This document shows, piece after piece, positions 47,915 to 62,900 of a stretch of DNA of 64,000 nucleotides. Within the stretch, counting starts at the first letter, position 1. The number at the start of each line of letters is the position of its first letter. The DNA is taken from positions 4,752,293 to 4,816,292 of the forward strand of contig JAFMSR010000019.1 in assembly GCA_022818135.1 (NCBI GenBank), read 5' to 3'. A model generated the notes under the pieces. That model saw only the letters and a list, made by a program, of their open reading frames with translations. It was not told where the DNA came from and ran no database searches. A program made the position numbers and the translations under genes. The DNA is from Saxidomus purpurata. Lineage: Eukaryota; Mollusca; Bivalvia; Venerida; Veneridae.

Positions 47915-50900
47915 CAAGAGCTGTCCCTCACAAGTGACGAATGCCCCCGAAAGAGGTGCCTCACAGTCTGTGTCCTCTCCATGTGCTCAATAAATGTGCT
48001 ATGTATTTTAAAATCCTTCCATGCATGACAGAGTAATCATGCATACAGTATTCCATTACTTTAAACATTAAGTGTGACCTTGACCTTTGAGGTCGGGACT
48101 TGGGTCTTGCACGCAACACATCTGCTTGATGTGCTAGACATTTTTGCCAAGTTATTTTAAAATCCTTCAAAGCATAATAAAGTTATAGTCCGGACACAAA
48201 TGTATGCATATATACAGGATTCCATTACCTATAAATTCTAACTGTGACCTTGACCTTTGTGGTAGGGATGTGGGTCTTGCACGCGACACGTCTCTTGATG
48301 TGCTAGACTTTGTGCCAAATTTTTTAAAATCCTTCAAAGCATGACATTACGCCGGAACGAATGCGTGCATATATGCATACATTACCTTCAAACTCTAAGT
48401 GTGACCTTGACATTTGAGGTAGGGACGTGGGTCTTGCACGCGACACGTCGTCTTGATGTGCTAGACATTTGTGCCAAGTTATTTTAAAATCGTTCATGCA
48501 TGACAAAGTTACAGTCCGGACACGAATGTGTGCATATATGCTATATAGAGGAATCCATCCCTTCAAACTCTAAGTGTGACCTTGACATTTGAGGTAGGGA
48601 CGTGGGTCTTGCACGCGACACGCCGTCTTGATGTGCTAGACTTTGTGCCAAGTTATTTTAAAATCCTTCAATGCAGACAAGTTAGTCCGGACACGAATGT
48701 GTGCAATATGCATATATAGAAGAATCCATTACCTTCAAACTCTAAGTATGACCTTGACCTTTGAGCTAGGGACGTGGGTCTTGCCCGCGACACGTCGTCT
48801 TGAGTGCTAGACATTTGTGCCTAGTTATTTTAAAATCCTTCAATGCATGACAAAGTACAGCCGGACACGAATGTGGGCATTAGAGGATTCCATAACCTTC
48901 ATACCCAAGTGTGACCTTCACCTTTGAGGTAGGGATGTGGGTCTTGCACACGACACGTCGCCTTGATGTGCTAGACAGTGGCCAAGTTATTTTAAACCTT
49001 CAATGCGACAGAGTTACGCGGACACAAATTTGTAGGGAGACCCCCACGGACGACGGACGGACGACGGACGCGGGCATTTAATATGCCTCCCTCCGGCAAA
49101 AAAATATGATGATATAAATACATTGTTGTAGTATTGTATTGTTGTTGAATTTTCCATTCTAAATTAGTCTTGTCCTTTTTTTAAGGTAAGAAACCTTACA
49201 TGTAGACAATAATTTACCTTTCCTAGATTTGTCAGACTCTCCAAGCAGGCTTTTGTCATTGTCAGCTGTAGAAGGTCGGTCGACTTGACGTTTATACTCA
49301 TCTTGGGCGGCGGCAGTTTGACCGTCTCAGTGTCCTCCTCTTCAAGGTCAAGGTCAATGTCATCATTTTTCATCACCTGGTATGATAAAATGTTCAATCA
49401 TCTCTTGTAAGTTCCACAGGCAGACAAACTTTCATTACACGTTTAAGTACAAAAGTAGCAAATCTCGGTAACGTGACTAAACAAATTAAAATTTATTTTG
49501 TAAAATTAAAATTTATTTATTTGACATTAGATATATTTCAGACTTTAGTTCCTGAAAGTTGATATATTGACTTCTCTTGATTACTGATTCCTTGAGTTCT
49601 GACAAGTACTTATGCCAAAAGAACATGTAAAATTGTTAGTCACAGCCAAATGCTGTTCCTGGCTGTTGCTTAGATTCAAATCTGAGACCTCTAGGTTAGG
49701 AGTCTTGCACCTTATTCCTGCACTACTGCCACTCATGGATGTCTTGAAGGTAAATGTAAACAATCTAAATAATACAGACAAAAAAAATTAAAAAAGGAAA
49801 TTTCAAATCTAAACAATCTACAGGAAAATAAAAGGGAAAAAAGGTAAATTTCAAATAACACTTCATCCTACAAACCTCAAGCTCAAGTTCCCATCTTCTG
49901 TATTTTCCCTCATGCATGACTGGTTCTAGAAGTGGTTCCCACACTGACATTTTCTCATTGTAGTAAGCGACTTCCAGACAAAGTCTACTCTCAACAAACA
50001 GCTAAAAGAGAAACACAGTCTATATTAAACAAAAGCTGAAATTGAATAGCTGATATGCAGAAAGTGGAGTTAAAGACTGACATTCTTTCTACAGAAAACT
50101 GACACAAAGCCACAATCTAAATTCAACAGTGAGCTGAAACAAAGACACAGTCTAAATTCAACAGTGAGCTGAAACAAAGACACAGTCTATTTTCAACAGT
50201 GAGTTGATGAAGAGATACAGTCTGTTTTCAAAAGTGAACTAAAACACAGACACAGTCTATTTTCAAAAGTGAGCTGAAACAGAGACACAGTCTATTTTCA
50301 ACATGGAGTTGATAAAGAGACACAGTCTAATTTCAACAGTGAACTAAAACAGAGACACAGTCTATTTTCAACATTGAGTTGATGAAGAAACACAGTCTAA
50401 ATTCAACAGTGACCTAAACAGAGACACAGTCTAAATTTGACAGTGAGCTGAAACAGAGACACAGTCTAAATTCAACAGTGAGTCAAACAGAGATACAGTC
50501 TATTTTCAAAAATGAGCTGAAACACAGACACAGCCTATTTTCAACTGGGAGTTGATAAAGAGACACAGTCTAAACTCAACAGAGAACTAAAACAGAGACA
50601 CAGTCTATTTTCAACATGGAGTTGATACAGTCACACAGTCTAAATTCAACAGTGAGCTGATAAAGTGACACAGTCTACTTTCAAGAAAGAATTGAAACAG
50701 CACAACAGCAGAAACTAGAGCTATCACTAAATGTGATTAATACCCCCAAAAGACTGCTTTATAAACTGAGGAAGTTCGTAGTAACAGAATACCTTGCAAA
50801 CAAACTAAAGAGAGATATTGTTCTTGGCAATAACTCTGTAATTTGTCAAGATAGAGTCATGGTTCTTGTACACTGCACTTTCTCTCAATGTACTTGACCA

Positions 50901-53900
50901 TTGTATGAAGTTGTATTAAATTCCAACCAATAGTTTTCGAATTATGCTCCGGACAAGTAAAAGTAACAAAGGGCAATAACTCTGTAATGAGTAAAGATAG
51001 AGTTACTGTTCTTTTGCACTGCACTTCCTCTCATTGTGCTTGACCATTGTATGAAGTTGTATTGAATTCCAACTAGTAGTTTACGAATTATGCTCTGGAC
51101 AAGGAAAAGTTACAAAGGGCAATAACTCTGTAATGAGTAAAGATAGAGTTATGGTTCCTGTGCACTGCACTTCCTCTCAATATACTTGACCGTTGTATGA
51201 GGTTGTATTGAATTCCAACTAGTAGTTTTCAAGTTATGCTCTGGACAAGGAAAAGTAACAAAGGGCAATAACTCAGTAAATACTCAAGATAGAGTTATGG
51301 TTCTTGTACACTGTACTTCCTCTGATTGTGCTTGATCATTGTATGAAATTGTATTGAATTCCAACTAGTAGTTTTCAAGTTATGCTCCGGACAAGGAAAA
51401 GTAACAAAGGGCAATAACTCTGTAATTAGTCAAGATGGAGTTATGGTTCTTGTGCACTGCACTTCCTCTCAATGTGTTTGACCATTGTATGAAGTAATAT
51501 TGAATTCCAACTAGTAGTTTTCAAGTTATGCTCCGGACAAGGAAAATGCAACAGACCGCCCGACCGACCGACCGACCCAACCAACCACTGGGTGAGTCCT
51601 ATATACCCCCCTAAACTTCGTTTTGGGGGTATAATGAAGTATATAATTATGCATTTCATATGTCTTTGAACTGTTTCAAGCTGAAGCTTTTTAGAACATG
51701 AAATATTTGACAACACATTTCAAAAACTTGTTTGAAATTAAAGCACGCAGCGGATCTCACGCATGCACATTTAAAATTCTTCAAAGCTGCATATTATATT
51801 CAAGTTACTTAAAAGAATAATCAACCCGTCCTTGAGATAATTTTTACTTTGGAAGTATTAAACCTGGGTTTGTTTTTTAGAGCAGCCATGTGAATGTTAC
51901 TAACCTTCCCTGTCCAGTCCCTTACTTCTCCCTGGAAGGTCATCTCAGTGATCAACAGCGGGACGGTCCTGTTACCAACACCTCCTTCTATCTTCACAAC
52001 TATAGACGGCACACGTACGATCATCTAAAAATAACAATTTCTTCCGAAGTCAGAAGCTGCGAACAGTATTCATAATGATCTTTTAACAATTTTGTTTTTC
52101 AAACCCACATAAAAAAAAAAACCATCGGAGTAGTGTTTTCAGAGAAGATGTTGTTTGAAGTAAAATGTTAACAGACTCAAATTTGAAAAAAAAAAAAAAA
52201 AAAAAAAATATTGTTTATAGTTGAAGCTACATAGTCGTCTGCTTGAAAGGTAAAGAACAATAACATTTGTGACAACTATAATTCTACTAAAATTTGACAA
52301 ATGATTGTTAATCTTAGGTTCATAGTGTATGATTCCATCTGTAACTGTAACAAAAGATTCATTGTTATGAATAATTATATGATCTACAAAAGGTATGAAC
52401 ATTATCATAGTTTACAGTAAACTCTGTATATAACTCTATATTTAAATTGGTTCCTTATATCCATAGTACGTTATATCCGTTTTGCACTTTCAAATATATA
52501 TTAAATAAAGAAGGATAAAAATTGAGCTGAGAAAATTTGTTTCTTATATCCGTGGTATATTATATCCGTTTTGCATTTTCAAATTAAATAAAGAAGGATA
52601 AAAATTGAGCTGAGAAAATTTGTTCCTTATATCCAGATATTCACTATATCTGGAGTTGTTATAATACAGAGTTTCCATATATACATCACTATGAGTCACA
52701 TGCATGAATGACCTGCTTACAAAGGATTTCGAAGGGCCTCTTATCAATATTTAAAATACTGCATTCAAAATTTATTTAATATTTCATTTAAGCTGCTCGC
52801 TCCTCAGTTGCTGTTGAAAAAAATTTAAAAAGTAATATCTTTATAAAAAAAAGATCCAGGTAACGTAATATACACATTTTGTCTTTCAGAAGTCAGTAAT
52901 GCTTAAATAAAAAGTGAATAATCAATGACGTGAGATGTCCCGCCCCGGACAAGACCTCGTTGAATTCAACTTGATCTTCTACTGTCCAGAAACCTTGACA
53001 TAATCTGCTGTTTTTTCTTTTTGCAACATGATTTATTATAAATAACTATAATATATAAAAATATACACTTTTGTGTTTCAGAAGGCTCCGGCAGTAAATT
53101 TGTTCCGACCAAGCTAGCCAATAATTTCGATTCTGACTGGCCACTTATAACAAGTTGGTTATAAAGACTGCATACCATAGGAAGTTCAATTCAAAAATTT
53201 ACTCAAAATGATATACTTATACATAAATATGAAACTGAAGGCTAGAATCAACAATAGAAGTAAGAATATAGGTAGGAATTTGCAAAAATTGATTGAAAAT
53301 GCTGGTTTTACGGCATCGCTACACTACATGTTTATATTGGAATTTCAAAAGTGTTTGCAACGCTTTATTATCTGGTAGCGTATTATTTCAAATCTACAGG
53401 TATATGTGACAGGAATTTATACTGGAACCTCTTTATATAATTATAATGTTCTAAAATATGTTATTTTCAATCAGTTTGAAGAACTTTATCTTTTTAACTA
53501 AATCTGAGAGCGAGCAGCTTAAATAATAAATCGACTTCTTGCATTAAAATAACAGGTTAGGGAATTCTCTCGGGTTTAAGGCGGAGTTTGTTAGTGCAAG
53601 TTTTAAAAAGAATTGACTTGGTGAAAAGAACACAAAATTAATGTTAAAATATATTTTTGGCACAGAGGTACTGGATTTGGAAGACATTTTAAGGAATTCT
53701 GGGAAGGAAATTTTTGTAGGAAGCCATAAAATTAAAACATGTACTGTTAATTTGGATTGGGTAATATGGCTGCTGATTTATTTATTGTCGCTATTTTCGC
53801 GAATTTCCCACTTCGCTTAATTTACAAAGTCTCGTGGAAGATTCATTTCACATACTATATTAACTATTAGAGAATTATTAAAATAAACGGGGTTACCCTT

Positions 53901-56900
53901 TTAAGGGTCCTCAAACCAAAAAAAAAAAAAAAAAAATTCGTAATGACCTAGACTACCTTTTTAGTTGCATTATTAAAAATAAATTGTAAATGACAAAAAA
54001 AAAAAAAAAAACTATTAGAGAATTCTCTTTTGGCAAGTCTGTCTGCTCCATTTGTGGTGGAAAATTCTCAGTCAGACTGTAAAAGTGTTAACTTCCTGTA
54101 ATGTCTGCTTCAAAATATATTTGCCATATCAGCATGTCAAGGTTCAAACAACAGTAATTCAATCTGTATTTCTTATAAGCTATGACTCAATCACATTTTA
54201 CAACCAAATTAAGGAACAAGGTTCAAATGAGACTCAAACTTCAGTCTCTTTGATTAGTATCAACTATATTACCCCTACACTATAGACAACAGACTAGTCC
54301 TATGTCTACATCATTCAAAAAAAAAAAAAAGCAAATATTTGAGCGGTTGACTGCAAAACTGTCCAATGGTACTTACATTTCTTTATTATTTTACACTCAA
54401 GAAGTAAAAGTAAAATTTTTGGTTTGTCTTTAATTAAGAAAAATAAATGTGTCCCTGTATTTTATCTTTATTAAAATACTGCGGGAGTTCAGACATGTAG
54501 GAACTAAATCACAAGTACGCAGCAGAAGGGACTTAAATCTTTGCAGTTGAACAACTGACTCCTTTATTCTAAGATAAAGTACTCAGGGAAGCATTCATCA
54601 CGTCAATTCTAACATGATGTTGCCTTTGAAACAAATCCCAATCAATGTGCAATGTGTAGCAACATTTCATTATAACATTTAAACACAATATGCGATTGGA
54701 CGCGTACGTCACTTATTGTCCGTAGAAAATGTAAGGTAATTGTTTTTCATAAATTAATGTACAGATTCTTTTTCTCTATATTAATATATGAAAAATTGTG
54801 GATTGTCCTAGAATTCATAGATTATATAATTTCATTCTAGCTTTCAGGGTAGCTTTTTTCTTTTTAGGTGTAAAGCAGAAATGAGGAAAACAAATTCTCA
54901 GCATATAAAATGTTAAAATTTTAGCAAAAGAGTGTGTGCTTTTTTCTTTGGGTTTAACTGGGCTTAACCCGGCATGACCCTCAATCTGTGAAAGGTATAG
55001 TGATTTCAATGCAGTGACATTAACAGCTGGACCACAAAGGCCGGCCATCTTCCTAGAAACAGTACAAATGGTAAAGTTCCTTTCAAACTGCAGACTGTAA
55101 ATTGGGTAAGTTTTGTGAGATGAAAAATTTCACAATTTTGCGAAAGTTAAGAATTCAGTAATTGTAAATCTATTATATGAAATGAATATTTTGCGAGGTT
55201 CTTAAAATATGAAAGCTTGCAAAAATTGTGAAAATTGAATCATCTTGTCTGAATATAACCCAATTTACAGTAAAAAGAACTATACAAAATATTATCACAA
55301 AATCAGCCTAAAATAAAGAATTTAAAGCTTGTAAATGTTTTATTATTTCATTGCATCACATGCATAACTATTAATAGAACATGAACGATGCCAACAGCTA
55401 CGGTAAAATTATATAGTACAAGATATTTAATTAGCTAATATAACATACTGTTCATCTGCAAAAAATCAGCTGGTGTTAAAAAGAACTATATTTCTTTCAG
55501 GACAATTAGCTATAATATTTCAACTCAAAAGGACTGTGAAACTATGTACAGTAAACTGCGTTTATAACGAACTTCTTCAGACCCTTTAAATGTGTTCGTT
55601 AAATCCAGAGTTTGTTATATCCGTATTCCATTTTCATATAAAATAAATAAAGAAAAAAAAATCAGGCCAAGAAAATTTGTTCCTTATTATCCGGATTTTT
55701 GGTATATCTGGAGTCGTTATATACGGGGTTTACTGTACAAGAAACATTATTATACTGTCAAACCTGTCTTAAATGGTCTGCCTAGGGATGCATCAAAGTT
55801 GATTACCACTTGAGTGGATGCCCAGGCCCCCCCATCCCCCCAAAAATCTGTGTTTTGGAAAAGTTAAGGTCAGTTTCTAGACCTATAAAGCCATTAATAA
55901 TAAGGTCGGTTAGGAAAACGAAAAAGTTATGGTTGGCCAAGAGACCGGAAAAGTTATGGTTGGTCAGGTGACCGGAAAAGTTAAGGTCTGTCAATAGACA
56001 AAGTTATGGTCTGTCCAGAGACAGGAAAAATTAAGGTCATTCGAGAGACCAGAAACATACATATTGTTTCTTTTTGCCTTTTTTGAATTTAATTCAAATA
56101 TGAGAAAATTCGATATACAGTAAAATCTGTCTTATCTTTCACTTAGTTTTGATGGGGGCACAATGCCCAAATGGTTCAATTATGCATAAATTGTCTACTG
56201 AAAAACCTAGTTGAACCGACAACCAGCTTTGACTGGCTTGATCAACTGGTCCTGACGGGTGCCCTTTAATACAGGTTTCACTGTACATAAATTCCAGGCG
56301 TGTGGCCGCTTCATCAAGGTTTGCCTGTGTAGCAGTAGAATGCATTAAGTAGGGAAAACATTTTAGTTACATGTTTTTCAGCTCAAGACTGTATCCATTA
56401 AATGTTCAAAGTCTAAACTTGCCACTTCAAAATATATATATATATATATATTTTTTTTTTTTGAGCCTTTGTATCATATTTGACAATATTTTGTTACAAT
56501 TTTTGAATAACTCTTCCATAAGTCGAGTAAGCTTTTTAAAGGCAGTTATAGGATCATATTTGGTCGACTTATGTACCAATTTCACAAATCGTGGAAATGT
56601 CTGACTTTGAATATTTAATGAACCCAGGCATCTGCATAAGGAACGAAGGAAAACATTAAGAGGGTTTAACGACAAAACTTCCGTAAGTCCTTCTTTATTT
56701 CATATAAGTTAGGACAGTTTTGCGGTCAACCCTCGATTAATTAAAGAGCTAAAATGGCATTGTGTAAAGCCTGGCAAACGCGGGACTTGAGGTTTACCTT
56801 CTCTTTACAGGACTGTAAAAATAGAACATGAGAAACATCAATTTCTTATTCAGTAAGATCATAAAACTAAGTGTTCCTTTTTTTTATATATATATTTCAA

Positions 56901-59900
56901 GGTTTGATGGCCATTTCAACAGTATTCAAGTTTTGTAACGGCAGGCAGTTTTCCTACCATAAACCAATTAATTTTCGCGCCAATCAATGTCCGCATTTTT
57001 CCGATGTCAGACTGACCCGCAAATATTTAAATTTGCGTTTTTTTTTTTTTTTTAAAAATGAAAAAATAGAAAGTAAGGATAAATTGTTCGCGAATTTTAA
57101 AGTTCACGAAAAACTGGCCTCCAGTTATACGGCTAAAACAAATTGCACGCGAAAATAAGTTGGTTTACTGTATTTAGTTTTCCTGGAGCGGACCGGTACT
57201 AGACCCTCATCCCTCAGAAGAAAGTGTGTCGGTGGCGTAAACCAAACAAACAACCCACAATAAGCGTTTTCATGTCAGAGACTTTAAAAATTTGACCATG
57301 AAGGTGGGTCTTGCGTTTCTATTCTTAGACACTTGAATCTAGAAACATTTCAATGATTCAATCTTTCAACTTATAATAAAACGTTTACTTCTTACAAAGA
57401 TGAAATATTTTTGGGTGAAAGTAATTAAAAAATTAAGACGTGAGGACATCAATCACAGATTAATACCACTGCCTACTACTGGACTTTTGTCAAAACCTGT
57501 ACCACACTAAATTTTCAAAATGGAATAGTCCATCTTTCAATTATGGGCTGTACCACTTATTGTTCAAAGGGAGATTGAGTGAAATTTAATGACTAGAAAA
57601 AATGAGTGGCAAAAAGTGCAGATTATGATCAACGTGAATATCCATGCAGTCTGATCATGTCTGCACTTTTTGTCATTCAGTCAGTAAATTTGTATTCAAC
57701 ACCCCTTTGAAAAGTGAATGGCACAGTCTTAATTGAAATATAGACAAGCCCCATTTTAGAAATTTAGACAGATCAGGGGTTAAAAAATCCACGCCAGACG
57801 TACCTGCTCCCCTCGCTCTTCCAGGACTTCTTCACCAGTTGCACTGAGGTCCATCGGCTCAGACGACACTGAAAAATATCAGACAACACCAAAGATCAGT
57901 TTCAATATCTCAGTTTTTAAACACGTTAAAGAACTGAATAGTTTTTATCTGGAACTGGATTATCCCATTTTCATTGTGTTACAATACAAACAAGTAAATC
58001 CACTACTATTTCTAATGTAAGCTTCACAGATCATCAACCAATTATATCTCATCTTCTATGATTACAACCTTCAATGTGCAATTAATTACATCAAAGGCTA
58101 CTTATTCATTATTTTTCTCCCTTCTTTTTGTTAGAACTTTAAAGGACTGAATCTGATTGAATAGCATTTATCTATTTATAGACGTTTATCTATATATAGA
58201 CATTTATCTATTTATAGATGCTTACATATTTGACTGTATGACCAGTGAACATTATTATATATGTTCAGGTTGTACCATAGCTACCTTGAACGAGGATGGT
58301 GGACTATAAGCACATATAACATACAAACAAAGCACATTATTTATATGTGCAAAGTTTTTGCAAATCAAAGCGCTGAAAGTGCTCACAGCGCAAGTGGCTC
58401 ATTGTGGTCATAGCAGAGTAATTTCTGTGTGTTTTTTTTTACTTTAACTGAAACTTGAGCTATGAGTACCTTCATTAGATCACAAATGGTTCCTTAAGTC
58501 CATTTCTTAACCATTATAACAAATAATAATTCAACCCAGATGTATGAACTTCTTTCTATGTACCCTAATCGACTGTTCAAAACTAGTTACATCTGGATGG
58601 CTCCTTTCAAAAATATACATTACAGAAGCAATAGGCTTTTGTAGTCTCTTGCAAAGAAGCATTAGTCACTGAGTTCTGCAATAAAACTACTGTAACAGTA
58701 AAGTTCCGCCATTAAGACCACATCACATGATAATAAGACCATGTAATAGCAGACATTTCAGAACCAAAAATGCTTAATTTCACTGTAAAAAGATCCCTCT
58801 AATAAGACCGATTCATTAATAAGACCACTCTTACTGTTTTAATCTTGCTAAAGAAGCTCCTTCAAGTTAGAGAAACCCCTCTCGACATTCACTCCAGATG
58901 GCTTAAACTTCAATAAAAAAAAGAAAGGCATGGACACTACCACCTAGGCACTGGTATAGATCAAACCTTTGACCCTGTGATCCATAGGCAAACATCCAAA
59001 AGTTGCGATACTGTGACTCCGCAAAGGCAAATTCTACGCTTAGAAGTCTGTAAATTGTACCGCCTCAACGGCTCATTACAAAATTAAGTAACTAGGTGAG
59101 AATGAATGATTCCTGCAATTGACAGCTACAGTTGTTGCTCTGCATCTAGCTGATAAGCCTTTATGAGCTATAGAGTATAATAAGTGGTTAAGAATCAAGT
59201 GAATATATGAAATACATATAATATACATGTAATATAGGTTAAAGCCCTCGAGTCAGTATCTGCTACGGTCTGCACTCAGCAGATGTTCTCTTTGGGCGCA
59301 CTGATAAAATTTAATAACTTCTTCACCCTCACCTACATACATGCCAAGTTTCTTGAAATTTTACAGGACACACCTCATTTCTATTATGCAAATTTCGGCA
59401 CAATCTGTCAAATGATCTAGAATTTTGGACAAAAACTATCAGAGTTTCTGATTTGCTTTATTTAAAATTTTGTTCTTAATTAAGCTGATCTCCTCATTAA
59501 AATGTCCTGGAAATGTGTCTGGAAAACTTTGCATGTCTGTACTGAAATTATACTTTACAATTGTTACTTATATTCCTTACTCTCTTCTGCTTTCTCCTGG
59601 TAAGTGGAAACCATTTATGGTCAAAAGTATTACCAATCGAAATCTGATTGTTAGTAAAATCTCTACCAATATAATTATATGACAATACACACCAGACTTT
59701 TTTGTACATGGTATACTGTTAAATACTATTTGTGGGGCAATAATTTTCGTGGATTTTATTGGTGGACTAATCCACAAAATAAAAGAATTAAAAGATCTCA
59801 ACAACAAAAATCTTTTGACATTTATTTTTTTTTACTTTTTTGCTATAAGCAAATGAAATCTGAGAACTCAAGTTAGTATAAAAAAATGTAATTTATACAT

Positions 59901-62900
59901 CAAATGTCCACAAAAGATATGCCCACAAACTGGCAGCTCTTTAAGGTTCAAGGATAGAAAAAACTGAATTTTACATAAATGTCCACAAAATCTAAGCATG
60001 TCCACAAAATTTATGCATGTCCACAAAAACTATGCCCACAAATTGGCATGCAATTCCAGTAATACCTAACACTACTATTCTATGTTTTCACTCTACACTT
60101 ACATGCATCGGTTTCTTCATCTAAACGTTACAGAAATAAAATATCATAAAATAAAAAGACACAAAACATAAAATATGTTACACAACAGAAATAACACAGC
60201 ATACTACAAAAATTTTTAAAAAGCTAACGTATAGCTTATAAATAAGGTTAGTTCAATTAAATTATGTACAATGATTCACAGACCCTATATACACATGTCA
60301 TTGAATTGGTAACTTCCAAAAATCGATGAAAAGATACCGGGAAAGAAGTTACCCATAATGCCTTGCACGAACTAGGCGACACCTTGATCTGATATCTCGC
60401 ACTTGTTCTTAAACTTTGCTTAAACAAAGAAGGAGTTAATGTGATATTTGATTTGATACAATAGCCTTGTATCTTTTTTAAATATAGTTTGTTATACAAA
60501 TTTGACAATAGCCTTATAAGGTGTCCATTGTGTTAAAAGTTATGTAAATAGCATTCCGTTTTTGTTTGTAGGTGAAAAATTCCTGTGTATTCACAAATTA
60601 CCAACAAATAAAATCGATTAAAGTTTCATATTGCTAAAAATTGATACAGATTTGAATGCAAATAATATTACATGAAAAAATAAAGATACAAAGCATTGAG
60701 CAATAAATATTGCGATTAACACAACTAAAACTGATTTCTGTGAAGTAATTTTCCTCGATTCACTTCAATATGGCCAACAACAGTCGGACATTATTCGGAT
60801 ATTCAGATAACAACAAATATTTTCCTTGGATGCGAAATCTCGCCAATGTCTCGTAGCTCATGACAAAAAGGTTGAGTTGTGTCGGAAAATACGAGAGTTG
60901 CCAACCCATGTGTATATAGGTCTGTGAATGATTTAAGTGACATAAACAAAGTAAAAATAACACAAAGTAAATTCTAACACCATCTCCATTTTTATTGTAT
61001 AAGCAAAGTGACAACAAAACCATGATTAAATACACAATAAATCATCGCACATGTGTTTTAACAAAAGTTTTCCCCAACCAGTAAAATAAGTACATTGTAA
61101 TATAGACAAAACCAACTAAGAAAAGAGACAAAAATGTGAAAATATTACATACAAAACAACTTAAACCTCTATGCTTATTACACGCCGCCTGGAGGTGGCG
61201 TGTATATTGGAATGCAGTAAGTAAAATTTCCATGGGGTGACGTAACTACTTTTAGACTGTAGACTGATTTCACAGTGTGTTCTTTTGTAACAAGCGGTCT
61301 TTTGATTTGAGATCGCGAACCAGTCTAAATTTTACGGAAATAGCCGATTTTAAACGAATGACCACTAACAGATATTTTAACAGATATACTTTGCGAAACT
61401 ACCAAGTTTATGATGTGTCCACTTCTTATTTAAAGTGTCTGGGAAGTTAAATTTGTTTGTTTACATAAATTTGTACCGCCATTTCGAAACAAACATCTGT
61501 ATTGGTGAATAACGAAGTTATACGCTCTGAAACTCAATGCCTCGATAGCGCAGTGTTATGTATTCCCGCTTGTTATCTTGTATGTAGTGTAGTCACATAT
61601 ATTAAAGTATATTTTCAAGACAAATATATCAATACTGTGCCAGAAATGTGTATGCTCTTTGAAGGTGTTAATGTGAATTACTATTGTAAGTTGTATGGGT
61701 TTAAAGCCCATTTCAACCATATTTCAGTGGTTTGTACATGCAAGCTGCAGTTTACCTGAACATCATTCCTGGGAAGGACCAGTACCAGAAAGAAACTGCC
61801 AACTTCATCACATAAAGAGACATGGTCGCTAGCAGGGCTCAAACTCATGACCCTGTATCAGTGACAGGTCACAGTGATTTCAAGTCAGCGACTCTTAACC
61901 ACTTGACTATGGAGGCCTACTAATGTGAGAGATTTATACTGCTTTATACATGTGTACTTAATATAAAAATGTACAATCTGGGTACCTCAGAATTGCCTAA
62001 CAGTTGGGAAATGTAAAAAGCAGGTGGCGGTCAAATTGAGGTGATATCTAACACAGATTTGACAGTTCACTCACCAGTTTTAAGGAACCAGAAGTCGCAG
62101 TCCTCTAGTTTCTTGATCTGCCACAGATCCTGCGGGATCTTCTCCTCCTCCTCGGCCGTTTCCTGTAACAGTTCAAAAGTCTGTCTAAATCTGGAGTTTC
62201 CTTAATCACTTTGAATTTACTTAGTTAGAATAATGATAGAATTGTGGTTAATTTACTCATGAACAACCTTTACATAATTATGCCTTTTCCTCATATTCAT
62301 AAATAAAATACAGTAAACTCCGTTTATAACAAACTCCTTGTGACCATTTAAATTTGTTCCTTATATCCAGAGTTTATCATATCCATATAGCATATATTTA
62401 GCATTATTATAAAGAAAATAATATTGAGTCAAGAAAATTTGTTCCCTAATTCCTGAATCTTATATATCTCTATATCCAGCAAAGCTATAAATGGAGTTTA
62501 CTGTATTTCTTCAAGGAAAGTGCTGTCTGACAGCAATTTGGAAATGGCCTTCAATACAGGTTTGACTATACCGATTGAGACTTACATCTTGTTTTGAGAG
62601 TCCAGCCGCTATGGCAGACATCACTCGGATGGTCGCCGGGGATATATTCAGGATCAAATCTGTTGTAGATATATCCATATGAGCTCCCTGATCTTTAGGG
62701 GTCTTGCTGTAGAATGATATATCACATGGGGTCAGAATCTGAAACAGAAAATTATTTAAATCTGATATATCTGTAAATTAATTTCATGACAAGCAATAAC
62801 AGTAAAATATGATTTCCATGGCCATTACTTTTCTCCTTTCAATAAGTTTGTCAACCCTGCCTTTAAGTTAATACCTGTTTACATGATTACAGCACAGTTT

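Larger units (their letters stand above)
52025..57803 (-). other. VPS13 intron; no other gene seen
   Basis: It contains a pogo-like MITE pair (52415-52676 and 55549-55735), a short retrocopy (53877-54009), a Ser-SINE fragment, poly(A)/poly(T) runs, a GGTCAGTTT...AAAGTTA-type short tandem (55860-56045) and a clam-type dispersed repeat (57560-57780). No exon signals were found. Confidence 0.6.
57869..62074 (-). other. VPS13 intron(s); no other gene seen
   Basis: Apart from a candidate micro-exon (60103-60120) and a Ser-SINE (61755-61918) I see AT-rich sequence, a GC hairpin at 61180-61208, and ORFs of at most 91 codons without family resemblance. Confidence 0.6.

Noticed and set aside
60760..61035. 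91-codon ORF with hydrophobic stretches as a membrane protein
   Set aside because: Single ORF in an intron, no homology recognised, no promoter or poly(A) context; hydrophobicity follows from AT-rich composition.
61180..61208. Histone 3' stem-loop
   Set aside because: The stem and loop sequence do not fit the conserved histone element and no histone gene is nearby.
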